Shown piece after piece: positions 37,573 to 49,118 of a DNA stretch of 64,000 nucleotides (position 1 is the stretch's first letter; every line of letters starts with the position of its first letter). The DNA is from Anisakis pegreffii. Lineage: Eukaryota; Nematoda; Chromadorea; Rhabditida; Anisakidae. The notes under the pieces are model-generated. The model did no database searches. It was not told the DNA's origin and saw nothing but the letters and a program-made list of their open reading frames with translations. The position numbers were made by a program, and so were the translations under genes. The stretch lies in the NCBI GenBank assembly GCA_035041965.1, contig JAPYMA010000377.1:59795-123794 (forward strand), written 5' to 3'.

Positions 37573-40500
37573 TTACACACTTTTCTTTAAACGTTTCTGA
37601 TGATTCTTCTTCTGTTCCATCCCTGATTTTCGTTTTTTTACTTTTCCTGAACCATCCTGACTGCGTTGTCGTTGAATGCTTCCTTTCAAATTTCCATTAC
37701 CTCTCGAATTATTCAACGAATTTGACGCTTCAGATACGGATTCGGATTTCTTCAGAAACCTTTTCTTCACTGCACCAATATTCTTCCGCTTCGGCGGTCG
37801 TCTCAATAAATCTTTCCGATCATTCCTGAAACGACTTTCGATCAACCGATCGATTCAAATCAACCGATCACATCCATCTCCAGCTCTATGATATAATGCT
37901 CGACCTATTGCAAAGTATGTTCGATGGCAGTTTAATTCTGTTCAAAATTTTGAATTAAAGTCGACCTGTTCAATTTCTTCATTCGCAAGGTGTATTCAGG
38001 AACCGCAAAACCAGCTTGGCTGATAACTGTGGCTATTGGTCGAACTACATCTAGATCTTTCTCGGTAAAATACGTTATAGAACGGCCACGACGACCCGCA
38101 CGTCCTGTTCGACCTGATCGTATCATTAAGATTCATGATTAAACTCATGTCTTGAGCAGAGGCGAATATGTGAGAGAATACAACAATTTACGACAATCAA
38201 ATACCGCAAAATACATCTTCGAATCAGGCGACTAAATGTGATACAAACAGTTATATTTACTATCAGTCAAAATAATCAATATAAGATCATATGAATCAAC
38301 AGATCGAAAATTCTAATATGCGCTTCACAATCAATCCAGCGAGCGGTTCCTAAACGATGCATTCGACATGATAAGGGCAGATATGATGCGATGAAACAAT
38401 TCTCAACTGAAACAACGAACTAACCAATTCGGTGAATGTAACTCACAACCGATGTTGGCAAATCGAAATTAATCACCAAGTTCACTCCTTTCAAATCCAG
38501 TCCACGACCAATCAGTTCGGTACATACCAACACCCAGATAGAACCATCACGGAATTTCGTTAATGCAGCATCACGCTATGAATATGATTTGGTTGAGTGT
38601 ATCAAGCAATGAGCACGAAAAATTAATTGAGAAGATAAAATTACTGAAAAGATGATGATTAATGCATTCTAAACACACCTCCTTCTCACTTCTCTCACTC
38701 GAAATCAGTGCAGTTGGAATTGGAGGATTGAATGAATTGATCTCAGAATACAGTTGACGCGCACGATCCTTACTCTGTAATACGCACAACTTTTCATTCC
38801 CTACCTTCAAAGTTTCTGACAGATTGTTTGCTCACACTGTCAGTGAACAAAGGCATTTGCAGAGAAATTCAAACATAATCCAAAAAATGAACGAATAAAG
38901 AAATAAGCATCATTGTAGAATGAGTTCAAAACAATGAAAAGTACAATCAATCATTTCACAAGTAATCTAAAAAATGATCATATCGGTTGAAACAAATGCT
39001 CATTGCTTAACCGAAGACAACTTCCATTAGCACTGCGAACAAACCTGAACAAAAATTAATGCTGGAGGTTCGAAGCCTTGCTGGAATAGTGATCGTACTG
39101 CAATAATTTTTCCATACTCCGATCCAGCGAAAACCAACTGCTGCTCGACGGAATCAACTGCCGAATTCCTCAAATAACAGATGATGAAAAAAAAACTATT
39201 CCATGAGAAAATCATAAAGAATACAGAAGAAAGTTGAACACTAGGAGAATCCGATATCATGAAGCAATTAAGAATGCGAAAATTATCATGATATTAGGAA
39301 TGAAAATTATGCATATATTTTTGAAACGAATTTAAAATGGAAATACAACCCACCTAGCACCAATACAGACCATCGCAACATTATGCAAATTCGCCTTACA
39401 CCAGTCTTCAACCTCATACGAGAACGTTGCACTGAAGAAGGCTCGATGAGTGAATTTACCGTCACACGCTTGGTAAACTTTTGATAACTGTAAGATTTAT
39501 CACATTTTCTGAATAGGGTACAACAAGAAATTTGTGATATTTCAAAAATCAACGAGTCTTGATTATTCAGTTATCAAAAAACACACCAACGTATTTTTCA
39601 CCTCAGATGCTATATCATAGCAATAAGAACAACTGCATATCTCATCTGTTTTCCTCAATGTTTCTACACAAGCGGTTCAAAAAAAATTTTTTTTCGGCTT
39701 AAAAACATTGTGACTCTGAACGAGATCTGTAACGTACACACCTGATTCCGGAAACACTTCGAATCGCCTTCAGTTGTTTCAAATAAACGATCGCTCTCAT
39801 CAACTATTAACCATCTCAACCATTTGAATAACTTCAAATCACCTCCGCTATTTTCAATCAAATAAACCATCCGATTGGGTGTTGATACTATCACATCTGC
39901 TGTAAAGATGCATATTCCAATGTTACATTATCTTCTATTTGTACGAAAATTTTCAACAATACAAAAATTTCAACAAAATTAATTCACGTCAGAAACACTA
40001 TCGACAAAATCAAAGATGAAAAACAAAATAATTCTGAAGAAAAACATCATCAATCCGAATGAAACAAACCACCGTCTGATGGAAGTTTATTGTCCTCCAT
40101 GAGCGCACATGAAATTGGCAGTTTTTGAGTGTATTTCATGAACTGCATATAAGTCTGAAAAGAACCAATTCAAACTCGATCACTGTTCACATTTGAATCA
40201 GTTTCTAAACATCAATTTATTTTTTCAAAATTATGGAAAAAAACAACTATTTTCACACGGAATTCACAAACGACACAAATACAAGTAATCGTTCAAAGGA
40301 AACATTATTGGCGAAACAATGAAAATACTGAAGGAAGTAATTAATGATTAGTAGCTGACTTGTTTAGCAAGCTCACGTGTTGGTTCCAATACTAGTGCGA
40401 TTAATTTTCCACCTTGTTGATACTTGGGCATTCGTTTCAGACGAACGCATTCCATGGCAATTGGAATTATGAACGCCAAAGTCTTACCAGATCCTTGAAA

Positions 40501-41773
40501 TTCACAGATCATTTAAGAGCACTGTCATTCACACCATAAAGCGATAAAGTGCCAGATGACTGAGAAAACAGATTACGCCAGGAAAACCTCATCAAAGAAT
40601 CTCACCTGTAGGTGCACTTGCCAACAGTTCCCTTCTTTGTCGCATAATCGGTAACGCTTGCATTTGAATGGGACTGGGTTCCTTTATATCAAATTCATTG
40701 AGATTGTCCAATAATTCTTTGGGAATACCATCGATATCGGTGAAATTAATAAATGGGTCGGGTATATTATCACCCCATGTGTAAATACGATTCAATTTGC
40801 GTATACGATTCATCTGCAATGAACATGCTCAACATTGTAAATGTAACAAAAACTATTGTTTTGTTAAACATTGAAAGCATTTGAAATGTAAAATGTTTCC
40901 ACATCTAACTGATCACTAATTAGACTCATTAACAAAGATCGATCGCCCTGTTGAAAATCATTCCTTTTACCTTTGCTGTATGGATTCCACGCTTTCGTTC
41001 TTCAGCTCTCTTCCGTTCTTTTTTGAACTTTATCGACAAACGAGACCCACTCAGTAACTCCGGTCCTGGAAGCATAGAAAGGTTCTAGTATGGGTACGAA
41101 GATCTCATAATCGCTGACATATTACAGCTTCAGTGATGTTGATCGAGAAGAGATTGAAATAATCCATAATCTTTCCCAGTGAACCTTCATAATCTTCGTT
41201 TTCATCATTCTGCAACGATTTTGCTGGCGAATCGTGCTCCTTAACGCCGGCTGTTTCTGTCTTTCCATCTTCGTATCCAATCTCATCATCTGGTAAAACG
41301 CGTATCCTCAGATGATCAGAATTTTCTGAAAGAGCACAAGAGAAAATGAATTCAGGAATGTCCATTAATGTAACAAGCTGTGAAAATTGAATGTAAAAAT
41401 TAACACATGAAATGTAAAAGCGCGCTTTCGACACTGTAAACGTTTCGAGGTGAATGATTCAGATTATGAATCCAAGAGAGTGATCTCATAGGCGAAATAT
41501 CTCATTCATTACAACATAGCAGAGGACAAAATTAACCTCTGAAAGGATAAAATTATTGGTTTGAGAAAATTATTCTTGGCTTTTTTTCGGATCTGATGTT
41601 CAAATGTAGTCGATTCCATATTTTTGAGGTGATAAACCTGATCATCAATCCGCGATTTAACACTGATCATCTATTTTACCTTGCTTGCCAGTCGTCTGCT
41701 TGAAAAGTTTCGTTTTCTTCACACCGAATGTAAGTCTTTTGAAAATTTCATCTTGTGTATCGCATTCAGGCAT
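37573..41773 (-). CDS. DDX52: ATP-dependent DEAD-box RNA helicase DDX52/ROK1
   Basis: Thirteen exons: 41773-41680, 41325-41185, 41065-40971, 40813-40606, 40493-40360, 40154-40073, 39899-39742, 39487-39354, 39168-39045, 38774-38679, 38575-38425, 38113-37966 and 37825-37573. All phases agree and give 605 residues. Helicase motifs appear in order: Q motif (EPSPIQMQ), I (APTGSGKT, residues 177-184), Ia (EPTRELA), Ib (TPNR), II (DESD, about 285), III (SAT), IV (IFVQ), V (RGLDLKG) and VI (HRIGRTGRAG). DESD in place of DEAD, TPNR, and the [14 protein letters not shown] and AGFAVPEY blocks identify the DDX52/ROK1 branch, which acts in 18S rRNA processing and small-subunit assembly in the nucleolus. 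The N-terminal region is acidic then basic, and the last 80 residues are Lys/Arg-rich, as in relatives. Motif Ia has Glu216 where Ser is usual. The gene looks intact. Two acceptors (tttcaag, tttgag) are non-standard but fit phase and homology. Confidence 0.95.
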
Positions 41774-42263
41774 CTTCGACCATTCCAGTTCAAGTGGTTA
41801 GATATGATGAATAAAATTTGACAATTATTGAATATCCTTCTCGATGATGACTCTGTCTAAACATGAAGTGAAGAGTAATTTGTGCGAGAAACATTCAAAG
41901 CCACATCTTACGTTACGCGATACAAAATCGAAGCTTATTGCATTACATTATTAAATGCGTCCGACAGACAGCAGTTATTCTGCCTCATTTTTAACCTTTA
42001 TATAACTAATACGATGAGATAAAACAAGATTTTTTAAAATAAAAATATTTAAGATTTAAGATCCAAACCGTAAAACATTATACAAACGGTTGAGGTAACA
42101 GAAGGCCAAAGTGCACTTTCATACGCGCACGCACCCGAATGTTGAAAGGTGGGAGAACGAGAGGAAAACGATTCGTAAATGCGCACAAAACGAACAGAAT
42201 GAATGTAGCTGTGAAAGCTAATGACGAGAAATCGTCGTAGCGCAACCTTCGCGACTGATTCCA

Positions 42264-42537
42264 AATTTAATTCTCTACAAACAGGAAAGGTTTTGGGAAA
42301 ATGCACCAGCTAGTTTTCGAGATTGTAATCTAGAATGAACCTTCATAGCGAAAAATAATGCCTTTGCGAGCGATTGAAATGGAAAAAGTGCCGGAACAGA
42401 AATTTGACCGGTCAATACCAAGTAGTCCATTGGAAAGAGAATTGAATTCTCTACAAGTAGAGAAGGTTTCAGGAAAATTCATAGTCTAGTTTTCGAGATT
42501 TTAACCTAGAATGAACCTTCATAATGAAAAATACAAT
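42264..42537. repeat. direct repeat of about 100 bp, two copies
   Basis: aattctctaca...agtctagttttcgagatt...ctagaatgaacctt occurs at about 42270-42363 and again at about 42446-42537 with scattered differences. Both copies lie next to the decayed satellite units downstream and may belong to the same repeat cluster. Confidence 0.65.
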
Positions 42538-42539
42538 TT

Positions 42540-43165
42540 CAGGAACACATACATGTTGTCGGGCGATTTTTTTCCTCAAGTATTATTGACGATTTAAGGA
42601 AACCGTTTAACGTAATTGAGCTGCTCATCTTAATACATTTTATATGAATTGACCAGTGTGTACAAGTATCAGGACCACCGCTTTCAACCTAACGGCACTC
42701 TCAGGTTTGCCCGGAAGCACGTTTGTTTCAGTCCACCGTTAGATTCTCCAGATTGTTTTGTTTCAGAAAAGTATACATGTTGTGGGGCGATACTGTTTTC
42801 TTCAAATAATATTGAGGATTTTCTGAAACCATCTGAACTGGATATTCCGCTCATTTCAACACATTGTATCTGCATCGATCAATGCATACGTAAGCTGGAT
42901 AATATTAGAACCACCATATTCAAATAAACGGTACTCTCAGATTTGCACGACAACACATCTGTTTCTCAGCAAAATCGGATTCTGGAGATTCTCTGGTTTC
43001 AGAAAAGTATATATGTTTTGGGCAATATTGTTTCATTCAAGTAATATCGAAGGTTTTCTGAGAGCATCTCACGTAACTGATTCGCGCATTTCTATACGCT
43101 GTAAATGCATTGTGTAACGGCACTCTCAGGTTTGCCCGGAAGCAAGTTTGTTGAATGTGGGGATA
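42540..43165 (-). repeat. decayed inverted copies of the 399-bp satellite family
   Basis: Three diverged units share ggcactctcaggtttgcc (about 42693, 42934 with changes, 43118), and preceding or following blocks contain tttcagaaaagtatacatgt and ggggcgata. These match the reverse complement of the terminal array, for example ctcaagtttgcccgga and cagaaaaatatatattttgt, followed in both by catctgaactgg or tatctgaactgg. The copies are therefore in the opposite orientation to the array at 56-64 kb. Confidence 0.65.
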
Positions 43166-43461
43166 CAATCTTCAAGCTGACGTTACCGTCAGAGCACTAG
43201 ATTCAGAATGTCATATGCAATAAATCCAGAACGCTGGATTCAGAATATCATAAAATTTGCTGAGCAATTCTCCTTGCTTGAAGAGATATGGCTATTTTCA
43301 TAAAGTAATAGGAATTACCACAGGTTATTATTATAAATGTACATTGGTATCATCGCTAATGATATGATTCTTGTCACAATAAATCATCAGAAATCTCGAA
43401 CGTTGTTTGTGTATCATCGACGAGAGAATATCAGTCGGTGTATAATTAGTTAGGGTTTTAG

Positions 43462-43548
43462 TGGATTGGAGTTCTATCATGCAATGACTTCAATTTTGCA
43501 TTAGAATACTGCAAAATTAGAGTCATTACATGATAGAACTCCAATCCA
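43462..43548. repeat. inverted repeat, 39-bp arms, 9-nt loop
   Basis: The arm 43462-43500 (tggattggagttctatcatg...) pairs with 43510-43548 with three mismatches, loop ttagaatac. It ends 36 bp before the Pro/Cys repeat exon and could be in the first intron or 5' region of that gene. Confidence 0.85.
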
Positions 43549-43583
43549 TTTTACCGTTTGTCTATGGTAAGTATAGATAGTAG

Positions 43584-44438
43584 AATACTTTGTGGGTCCC
43601 GGTCGTTCCTCAATCTATTCCTGCTCCGGTTGCCCCAAGACCTGTCGTATCACAACCGAGAATCTGCATCCCAGTGTGTATGCCCACCTGCAGTCAACAG
43701 TGCATCAATAATCAACCACAACCTTCACCTGTCGTGCCTCAACCTGTTCCTTTTGTACCTGAACCAGTTCCGGTCGTTCCTCAACCTATGCCTATTCCAG
43801 TTTCCCCAAGACCTGTCGTATCACAACCGAGAATCTGCATCCCAGTGTGTATGCCCACCTGCAGTCAACAGTGCATCAATAATCTACCGCAACCTTCACC
43901 TGTCGTTCCTCAACCCATCCCACTTGTACCTGAACCAGTGCCGGCCATTCCTCAACCTATGGCTGTTCCGGTTGCCCCAAGACCTGTAGTACCACAACCG
44001 AGAATCTGCATCCAAGTTTGCATGCCCACCTGCAGTCAACAGTGCATCAATAATCCACCACAACCTTCATCTGTCGTTCCTGAACCTGTCCCTCGTGTAC
44101 CTGAACCAGTTCCGGTCGTTCCTCAACCTATGCCTGTTCCGGTTGCCCCAAGACCTGTAGTACCACAGCCGAGAATCTGCATCCAAGTTTGCATGCCCAC
44201 CTGCAGTCAACAGTGCATCAATAATCCACCACAACCTCCATCTGTCGTGCCTCAGCCTGTTCCGTTTGTACCCAAACCTCTTCCAGTTGTTCCTCAACCT
44301 CTGCCTGGTCCAGTCGTTCCTCAACCCACGCCACGAATTGGTATGCCACAACCAAGGATCTGCATTGCCGCTTGCATGCCCACATACAGTGAGCAGTGCA
44401 TTATCAGCCAAGTAAACCACCCATCATACAGTCGTTGA
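43584..44438 (+). CDS. Pro/Val-rich protein with five Cys-repeat units (5' end not found)
   Basis: The open frame starts after a TAG/AG at 43581-43583 and runs 284 codons to TGA. Its first Met lies well inside, so a 5' exon with a start and probably a signal peptide is missing. Five units of about 57 residues repeat a Pro/Val linker (VVPQPVPFVPEPVP) and a Cys box RICIPVCMPTCSQQCINN. The Cys boxes start near 43659, 43830, 44001, 44172 and 44355. The Cys spacing C-x3-C-x3-C-x3-C is seen in secreted or cuticle-associated Gln/Pro-rich proteins of nematodes, so an extracellular structural role is inferred. In the last unit the third Cys is Tyr (CMPTYSEQC). Period 171 nt is a coding minisatellite, which implies expansion by unequal exchange. 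Overlapping frames on both strands are open only because of the repeat. Confidence 0.62.
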   Translation, partial: NTLWVPVVPQSIPAPVAPRPVVSQPRICIPVCMPTCSQQCINNQPQPSPVVPQPVPFVPEPVPVVPQPMPIPVSPRPVVSQPRICIPVCMPTCSQQCINNLPQPSPVVPQPIPLVPEPVPAIPQPMAVPVAPRPVVPQPRICIQVCMPTCSQQCINNPPQPSSVVPEPVPRVPEPVPVVPQPMPVPVAPRPVVPQPRICIQVCMPTCSQQCINNPPQPPSVVPQPVPFVPKPLPVVPQPLPGPVVPQPTPRIGMPQPRICIAACMPTYSEQCIISQVNHPSYSR

Positions 44439-44575
44439 AGCCAGGGCAGTCCATCTACTCCGATTCCGCTATGATCTGATCGAACATTTGCACACGAATG
44501 CCTGTCATCAAGCATTGAATGTCAACGCACCTACATTCTCTTGCTTATTAATCAAATGATACTTAGTGCCCTCAA

Positions 44576-44993
44576 TTATTTTGCGAACAAGTTTTTGAGG
44601 TTCTTACAAAGCAAAACAACCAATATGTATTTGTTCTCTGCAGCTGTGTTCTTTTTTTTGTATATATGGCGCCTGCGAATTTCATCAACAGTCATAAACA
44701 GTAGCTCAATAAATCTTTGATGTGTTTTTTCATGTGAAGTAGTTCGCGGTGCGGTAAACATTGGTCTTAGTAGTGTGACACAATCAGAACAGGATGTCTT
44801 GTCTATCAGTTTTTCGCCCACAACTGCGGTGTAAACAATCGTAGTAGTAGGACAAGAACCCATACTGCAGCTGAACTTCCCCGAACTTTCCAGCACATAA
44901 CTTTAGCAGTGACAATCCTAAACTCGCTGAAACCGATGGATACTGACAGTTCGTCGATCCTTTCGGTTTTGGTCGTAACACGTAGAAGAACAT
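44576..44993 (-). CDS. possible exon(s), unidentified
   Basis: Two overlapping minus-strand frames (44896-44576 and 44993-44784) are open in a stretch with raised GC. The first contains CSMGSCPTTTIVY and CSDCVTLL, a Cys pattern seen in some nematode secreted proteins. No start, signal peptide or splice pair could be fixed, so this is only a hint of coding sequence. Confidence 0.22.
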
Positions 44994-45726
44994 TTATGCA
45001 GCTGTCGCGCCACGCACCATTGATATTTTCAAATTTATCCTAATCTTAGCAAATCTGTGACCTTGCGATTCTATATCACTCATGGAGCACCACCAAACCA
45101 AGCCTAGCATTGCTTCCTTTTAATTTGCCTGGCGCGACAGTATCAGAAACACGGTAATGAACAACGAGAGAATGAACACATGAAAACATGAAATAATCGC
45201 AAAAACAACAACACGAAATAATCACATTAACATTAACAGCATCAGGACAATCATACAAATATTCACATAAACATGAGATTTCAGTGTCTACATGCAATCC
45301 AACAATCCTACAGGATAACATGAACAAATTCTGAAAGAATATCTTGAAATCAAAATCGAATCAAGCCATCTAGAATCATTCCGGTTCAACTCAAAATTAG
45401 TTGAATGTCAAGTCAATCTATCGATAAGTGAAGCTGAACTCAGGACTTGTCTCCGTCCACACAAGGTATGAGAACAATCCGAGGAATGCTGCCTGGGTTC
45501 CAATTCCTCAAAAATGCTCGAATTATAAATTGTGAGGAAATTCCACAATATTTCCGCAATAATGTTATCTCAGAAACGCCTCACTGGGGACACATGCATC
45601 AGCTTATACCAAGCCTGAGAAGACCTTGTGCTAGCGATCAAAAGAAAATTCAGAAGTTTACGCGCAGCTCAAACCTCTATGCACAGCCCCAACCGCAGTC
45701 ATCTAGTTCAACCCTGGCACGGGATA

Positions 45727-46035
45727 TAAGCTCTCGGAAGTGATCAATTATTAGGAACAGAGGCGATGACTTTAAAATTTGATGGTATTCGAATATTTCC
45801 CCGTTAACAAACTGAAGAACCCACAATGCCTCACATCGCATTTGAATGGATTTCTCAAAATTATCAAGTCCCTTATTAGCATTAATGACGGACAATAGCT
45901 GCACTGGCATGGGAAATAAGGATGTCATCATAGAAGTGTATGAATGCCGTCATGACACTAGCTAATAGATAAGCTTCGGCGAGTAACCACAAACACCTGA
46001 GAGATTTCTCCTCATAACACATTTAATAACATTGG
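45727..46035. repeat. segmental repeat, block A copy 1
   Basis: A block beginning with agctctcggaagtg and ending after gagtaaccacaaacacctga is repeated at 46312-46620. The 3' part is over 90% alike by eye, the 5' part more diverged. Confidence 0.75.
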
Positions 46036-46265
46036 AACTTCATTCCAGCTGTTATTAAACAGCACTACGAGGAAAACGTTCTTCGAGTCACCACTCAGCA
46101 ACTCGACTCTACAGGTGAGTGGTCCAGGCGAACTTTCCAGACCTACCGCTAACTTCATAAGGCGATTCATACCCTACGTTAGTGAAACTCAATTTTTAGG
46201 GAACATTTTCTTCTTTTGATATGCCAGTATAGCCATTATCAACACCTGAGGTTAGCTCTCCCGCA
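46036..46265. repeat. segmental repeat, block B copy 1
   Basis: A block beginning ttccagctg and containing gcaactcgactctacaggtg, cgaactttccagacctaccg and atatgccagt recurs at about 47037-47260. Confidence 0.75.
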
Positions 46266-46311
46266 AACTAACTAATGCGTTATTTTCAATACGATAACAT
46301 TAAACTGAGAA

Positions 46312-46612
46312 TCAAGCTCTCGGAAGTGGTCAAATATTAAAGACAAACTTCGAAAGTTGGTGTTCATTGAAAACCTTTCCCCGAATAAAGAGGATATAGT
46401 GCTTCTTATCCTATTCGAATGGATTGATTGAGGTTATTGAGTATCTTAGTAGCACTAGCGATGAATGATAGCTACACTGGCAAGGGACATAAGGATATCA
46501 TCATAGAATTGTATGAATGCCATCATGACACTAGCTAATAGATAAGCTTCGGCGAGTAACCACAAACACCTGAGAGAGTTCTCCGTATAATGCATTTAGT
46601 GACATTGAAACT
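46312..46612. repeat. segmental repeat, block A copy 2
   Basis: The second copy of 45727-46035, in the same orientation, about 575 bp downstream. It is separated from its block B by a GC-rich insert. Confidence 0.75.
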
Positions 46613-47030
46613 AAGCCACGTGGTTTCATGAATGTAGTCAATGGCCAACCCGATTAGAATTCCCCCCTGTTAAGGGAAAGTGCGCACGGTGAGTCCGGGA
46701 ACCCTCGTTACCTAAGCAAATGCCCGAGGGCACTACTCAGGCCAACTTACGCGCATTCCCTATCCCCGGTCAAATTGGCGCCTTTCCCGGGCCGGGAACG
46801 CCCTTATTCTATTGTGCAGAAAGAATGCTAACGATACTCGGGCAAGTATCGCAGGCATATTTCAAAACATTTCTCCCCGATTCGCCGAGACTGCCGGTAG
46901 GCGGGGAACGCCTGTCGCATTTACCTCAAACCTAGCCCCTCTTATTGGCAGCTCGACGGGTTGGGATCACCCACGCAACCAAAATTTGCATTTTAAGAAT
47001 GACCATCGACTACACAAATAATATCACATC
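46613..47030. mobile_element. GC-rich insert splitting the A-B repeat
   Basis: Comparison with the first A-B copy shows about 415 bp of extra sequence between acattgaaact and gttccagctg. It is GC-rich (cccgagggc, cccgggccggg), unlike its surroundings, and carries short open frames of no known family. Its position inside a duplicated block marks it as an insertion. The class is unknown and no clear terminal repeats were seen. Confidence 0.5.
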
Positions 47031-47036
47031 AGACCT

Positions 47037-47262
47037 GTTCCAGCTGTCGCTAAATAGCATTACGAAAAAGAAGTTTTTCGAGTTACCCATATAGCAACTC
47101 GACTCTACAGGTGAGTAGTCCAGGCGAACTTTCCAGACCTACCGCTACCATCATGAAGCGATTCATACCCTACGTTCGTCAAACTCATTTTTACAGGGAT
47201 TGTTTTCTTTTTTCATATGCCAGTGCAGCTATTATCAACCCCAATTACAGCTTCTCTCGCAA
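47037..47262. repeat. segmental repeat, block B copy 2
   Basis: The second copy of 46036-46265, in the same orientation, about 1 kb downstream, with moderate divergence. Confidence 0.75.
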
Positions 47263-47751
47263 CAAACTAAATATTCTCCGATGTAATACCTCTACCTCTA
47301 AGGAGCGATCATTTCCGAGAGCCTTTTTCTCAGCCATGACATGACTAGGATACTGCGTCTTGTTGTCCATAGATAGCTAAACACCCCTCTAAATCGCATC
47401 TAATATGGCTCACAGTAAGGTTGAACCAACGTTTGATTAAGCAAAGTCAAAGCCTGCTAAGCGCTACACCAACTCAAGTCAACATGTGATTAATTTCCAG
47501 TCAAGTCGCTTCAAAGCTTTGGCTCAGTGAGCTATTAATACAGTCACATTCAAGCTAAGTCAAGTTAAGTTATGACTAAGTTAAATCAAGTTAAGTGAAA
47601 GCTGCGACAGCTACCTTAATACATATCAGCCAATGTTCTAGTCTAATATCTATGCTAGAGTCCAACAGGATTCACGTAACAGAGTCCACATTGGGGAGAA
47701 GGGGGGGGGAATGTTGGGGTGCACAAACTGAAAAAAAATTTTAATCAGGTG

Positions 47752-47855
47752 GGATGGGCCATATCTATAGCCAGTCCAAGTCCATACCTCTGGCTCCGGA
47801 GTTAAGCGGGTCATTACGTGCCGCATCGCTCCTTCGCCCTACCCACATCCCTTAT
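47752..47855 (+). ncRNA. 5S-rRNA-like fragment or 5S-derived repeat
   Basis: The segment reads ggccatatc near its start and ctctggctccggagttaagc in the middle, like the loop and box A regions of 5S rRNA. Its ends gggatgggc and gccctacccacatccc can pair. The box C part of a true 5S gene is not recognisable, so this is more likely a 5S-derived SINE, pseudogene or chance likeness than a functional gene. Confidence 0.28.
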
Positions 47856-48550
47856 AAAAAAGGTCTACAATATTCACAACAACGATGAATGCACAAAATG
47901 AATAAATAAATAAATAAATAATGAACAATATTCATGACAATTTGTGGCAATTTACATGAGTATATGCATACAAATCAATCAATTCATAACACCAAAAATG
48001 AATTGAAAACAAAATTCAATAGGTAATAATCCATAACATTTTTCCTTCAGTATCAAGTTCTTTCAAATGAGCTAAACTTCTCAACATCTGACAATACAGT
48101 GACATCAACAATAATAACAATAACATAAATCAATATCGATAAAATAGCACAAATAACATAACTATTGGATTAAAAAAACACTAAAAAAATCCCCCCAGTT
48201 AAAACGTAAGAGACATCATAAATATCTTCATAAGTTTACGATCGACATAACATTTGATAAAATTTTACAATGCACCACAACATTTGCCACTGTATTGTAT
48301 CTAATCCTAATAATTCAATCACAAATCAAGCACGATTCACATGTAATTAACAACACATACAAATATTATTCACAATATACATAAATGAATTAAAGAATAA
48401 AAAATGAAGTGATTAAAAAAGTGGTCACTGACCACAACTTAATTTTATTCTCCGTCCCTAAGTACAAGTTTCAAACTACTAACCTGACGCTTCCTTGCAT
48501 ATTGTTGAATAATGTTGTTGAACTTGTTGAATTGAACCTTCGTTGAATTG

Positions 48551-48610
48551 TTGATTGCAATTGTTTTGATTTGATTGCAGTTGTTTTGATTTGATTGCAG
48601 TTGTTTTGAT
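48551..48610. repeat. 20-bp minisatellite, three copies
   Basis: The unit ttgattgcagttgttttgat occurs three times head to tail, one copy with g changed to a. It makes all three minus-strand frames Gln/Asn-rich. Confidence 0.92.
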
Positions 48611-48697
48611 CCGGACGATTGTTGAGTATTGATCCACCCACGGGATGTTGACACTGTTGAATCGATAACGCCACGTTTGTTGATTGTCATCGACCCA

Positions 48698-49118
48698 TCA
48701 CCATCGGCTGCCCTCTCTCGTCGTCCGGTTGGAACGATCATCACGCGATTTCACCTGAAATTGGATGATGATTTAATACTGACAAGATGTATCATTTTCA
48801 GGCAAACATCGCATTGCTACGTTATCCAAAATATCAACATCTCTATCAATACTATGTCTGTTATCACACAACTGTTTTATACATCAACCCATTTAACAAA
48901 GAATATTCACACAATACCCATAGTTACTGAATATGCGATAGATTCCTGCCAGATCAAGAGAAATTAACAACATTGATTGACAATAAAGTCATTTCATATC
49001 ACCAACAAACAAATTAAAACCCACAGAAATGATTCAATTCCTCACCTTTGATTTGAGGTGACGATCAGTGACAGTATCATTTAAACTGTCACGTTTTGTC
49101 CGCTCGATCACTTCTGCT
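48698..49118 (-). CDS. 3' exons of an unidentified gene, basic tail
   Basis: Two exons, 49118-49046 and 48754-48698, join in phase 0. The first lies between tgttccag and gtgagg and encodes AEVIERTKRDSLNDTVTDRH plus a few residues. The second follows aatttcag and encodes 18 charged residues ending in TGA. Incoming phase is 2. The splice sites are good and the peptide is consistently Arg/Asp/Ser-rich, like a cytoplasmic tail. The family is unknown. The alternative, a start at an ATG just after the second acceptor (about 48742) reading through the 20-bp repeat, is possible but less likely. Confidence 0.42.

Noticed and set aside
37569..37891. Plus-strand frames over the helicase C-terminus
   Set aside because: They are shadows of the Lys/Arg-rich last helicase exon, which is fixed by phase and homology.
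44067..44420. Minus-strand 117-codon frame opposite the Cys-repeat gene
   Set aside because: It is an antisense shadow of the Pro/Cys repeat. Its Trp/Arg/Asn-rich peptide merely mirrors Pro and Val codons.
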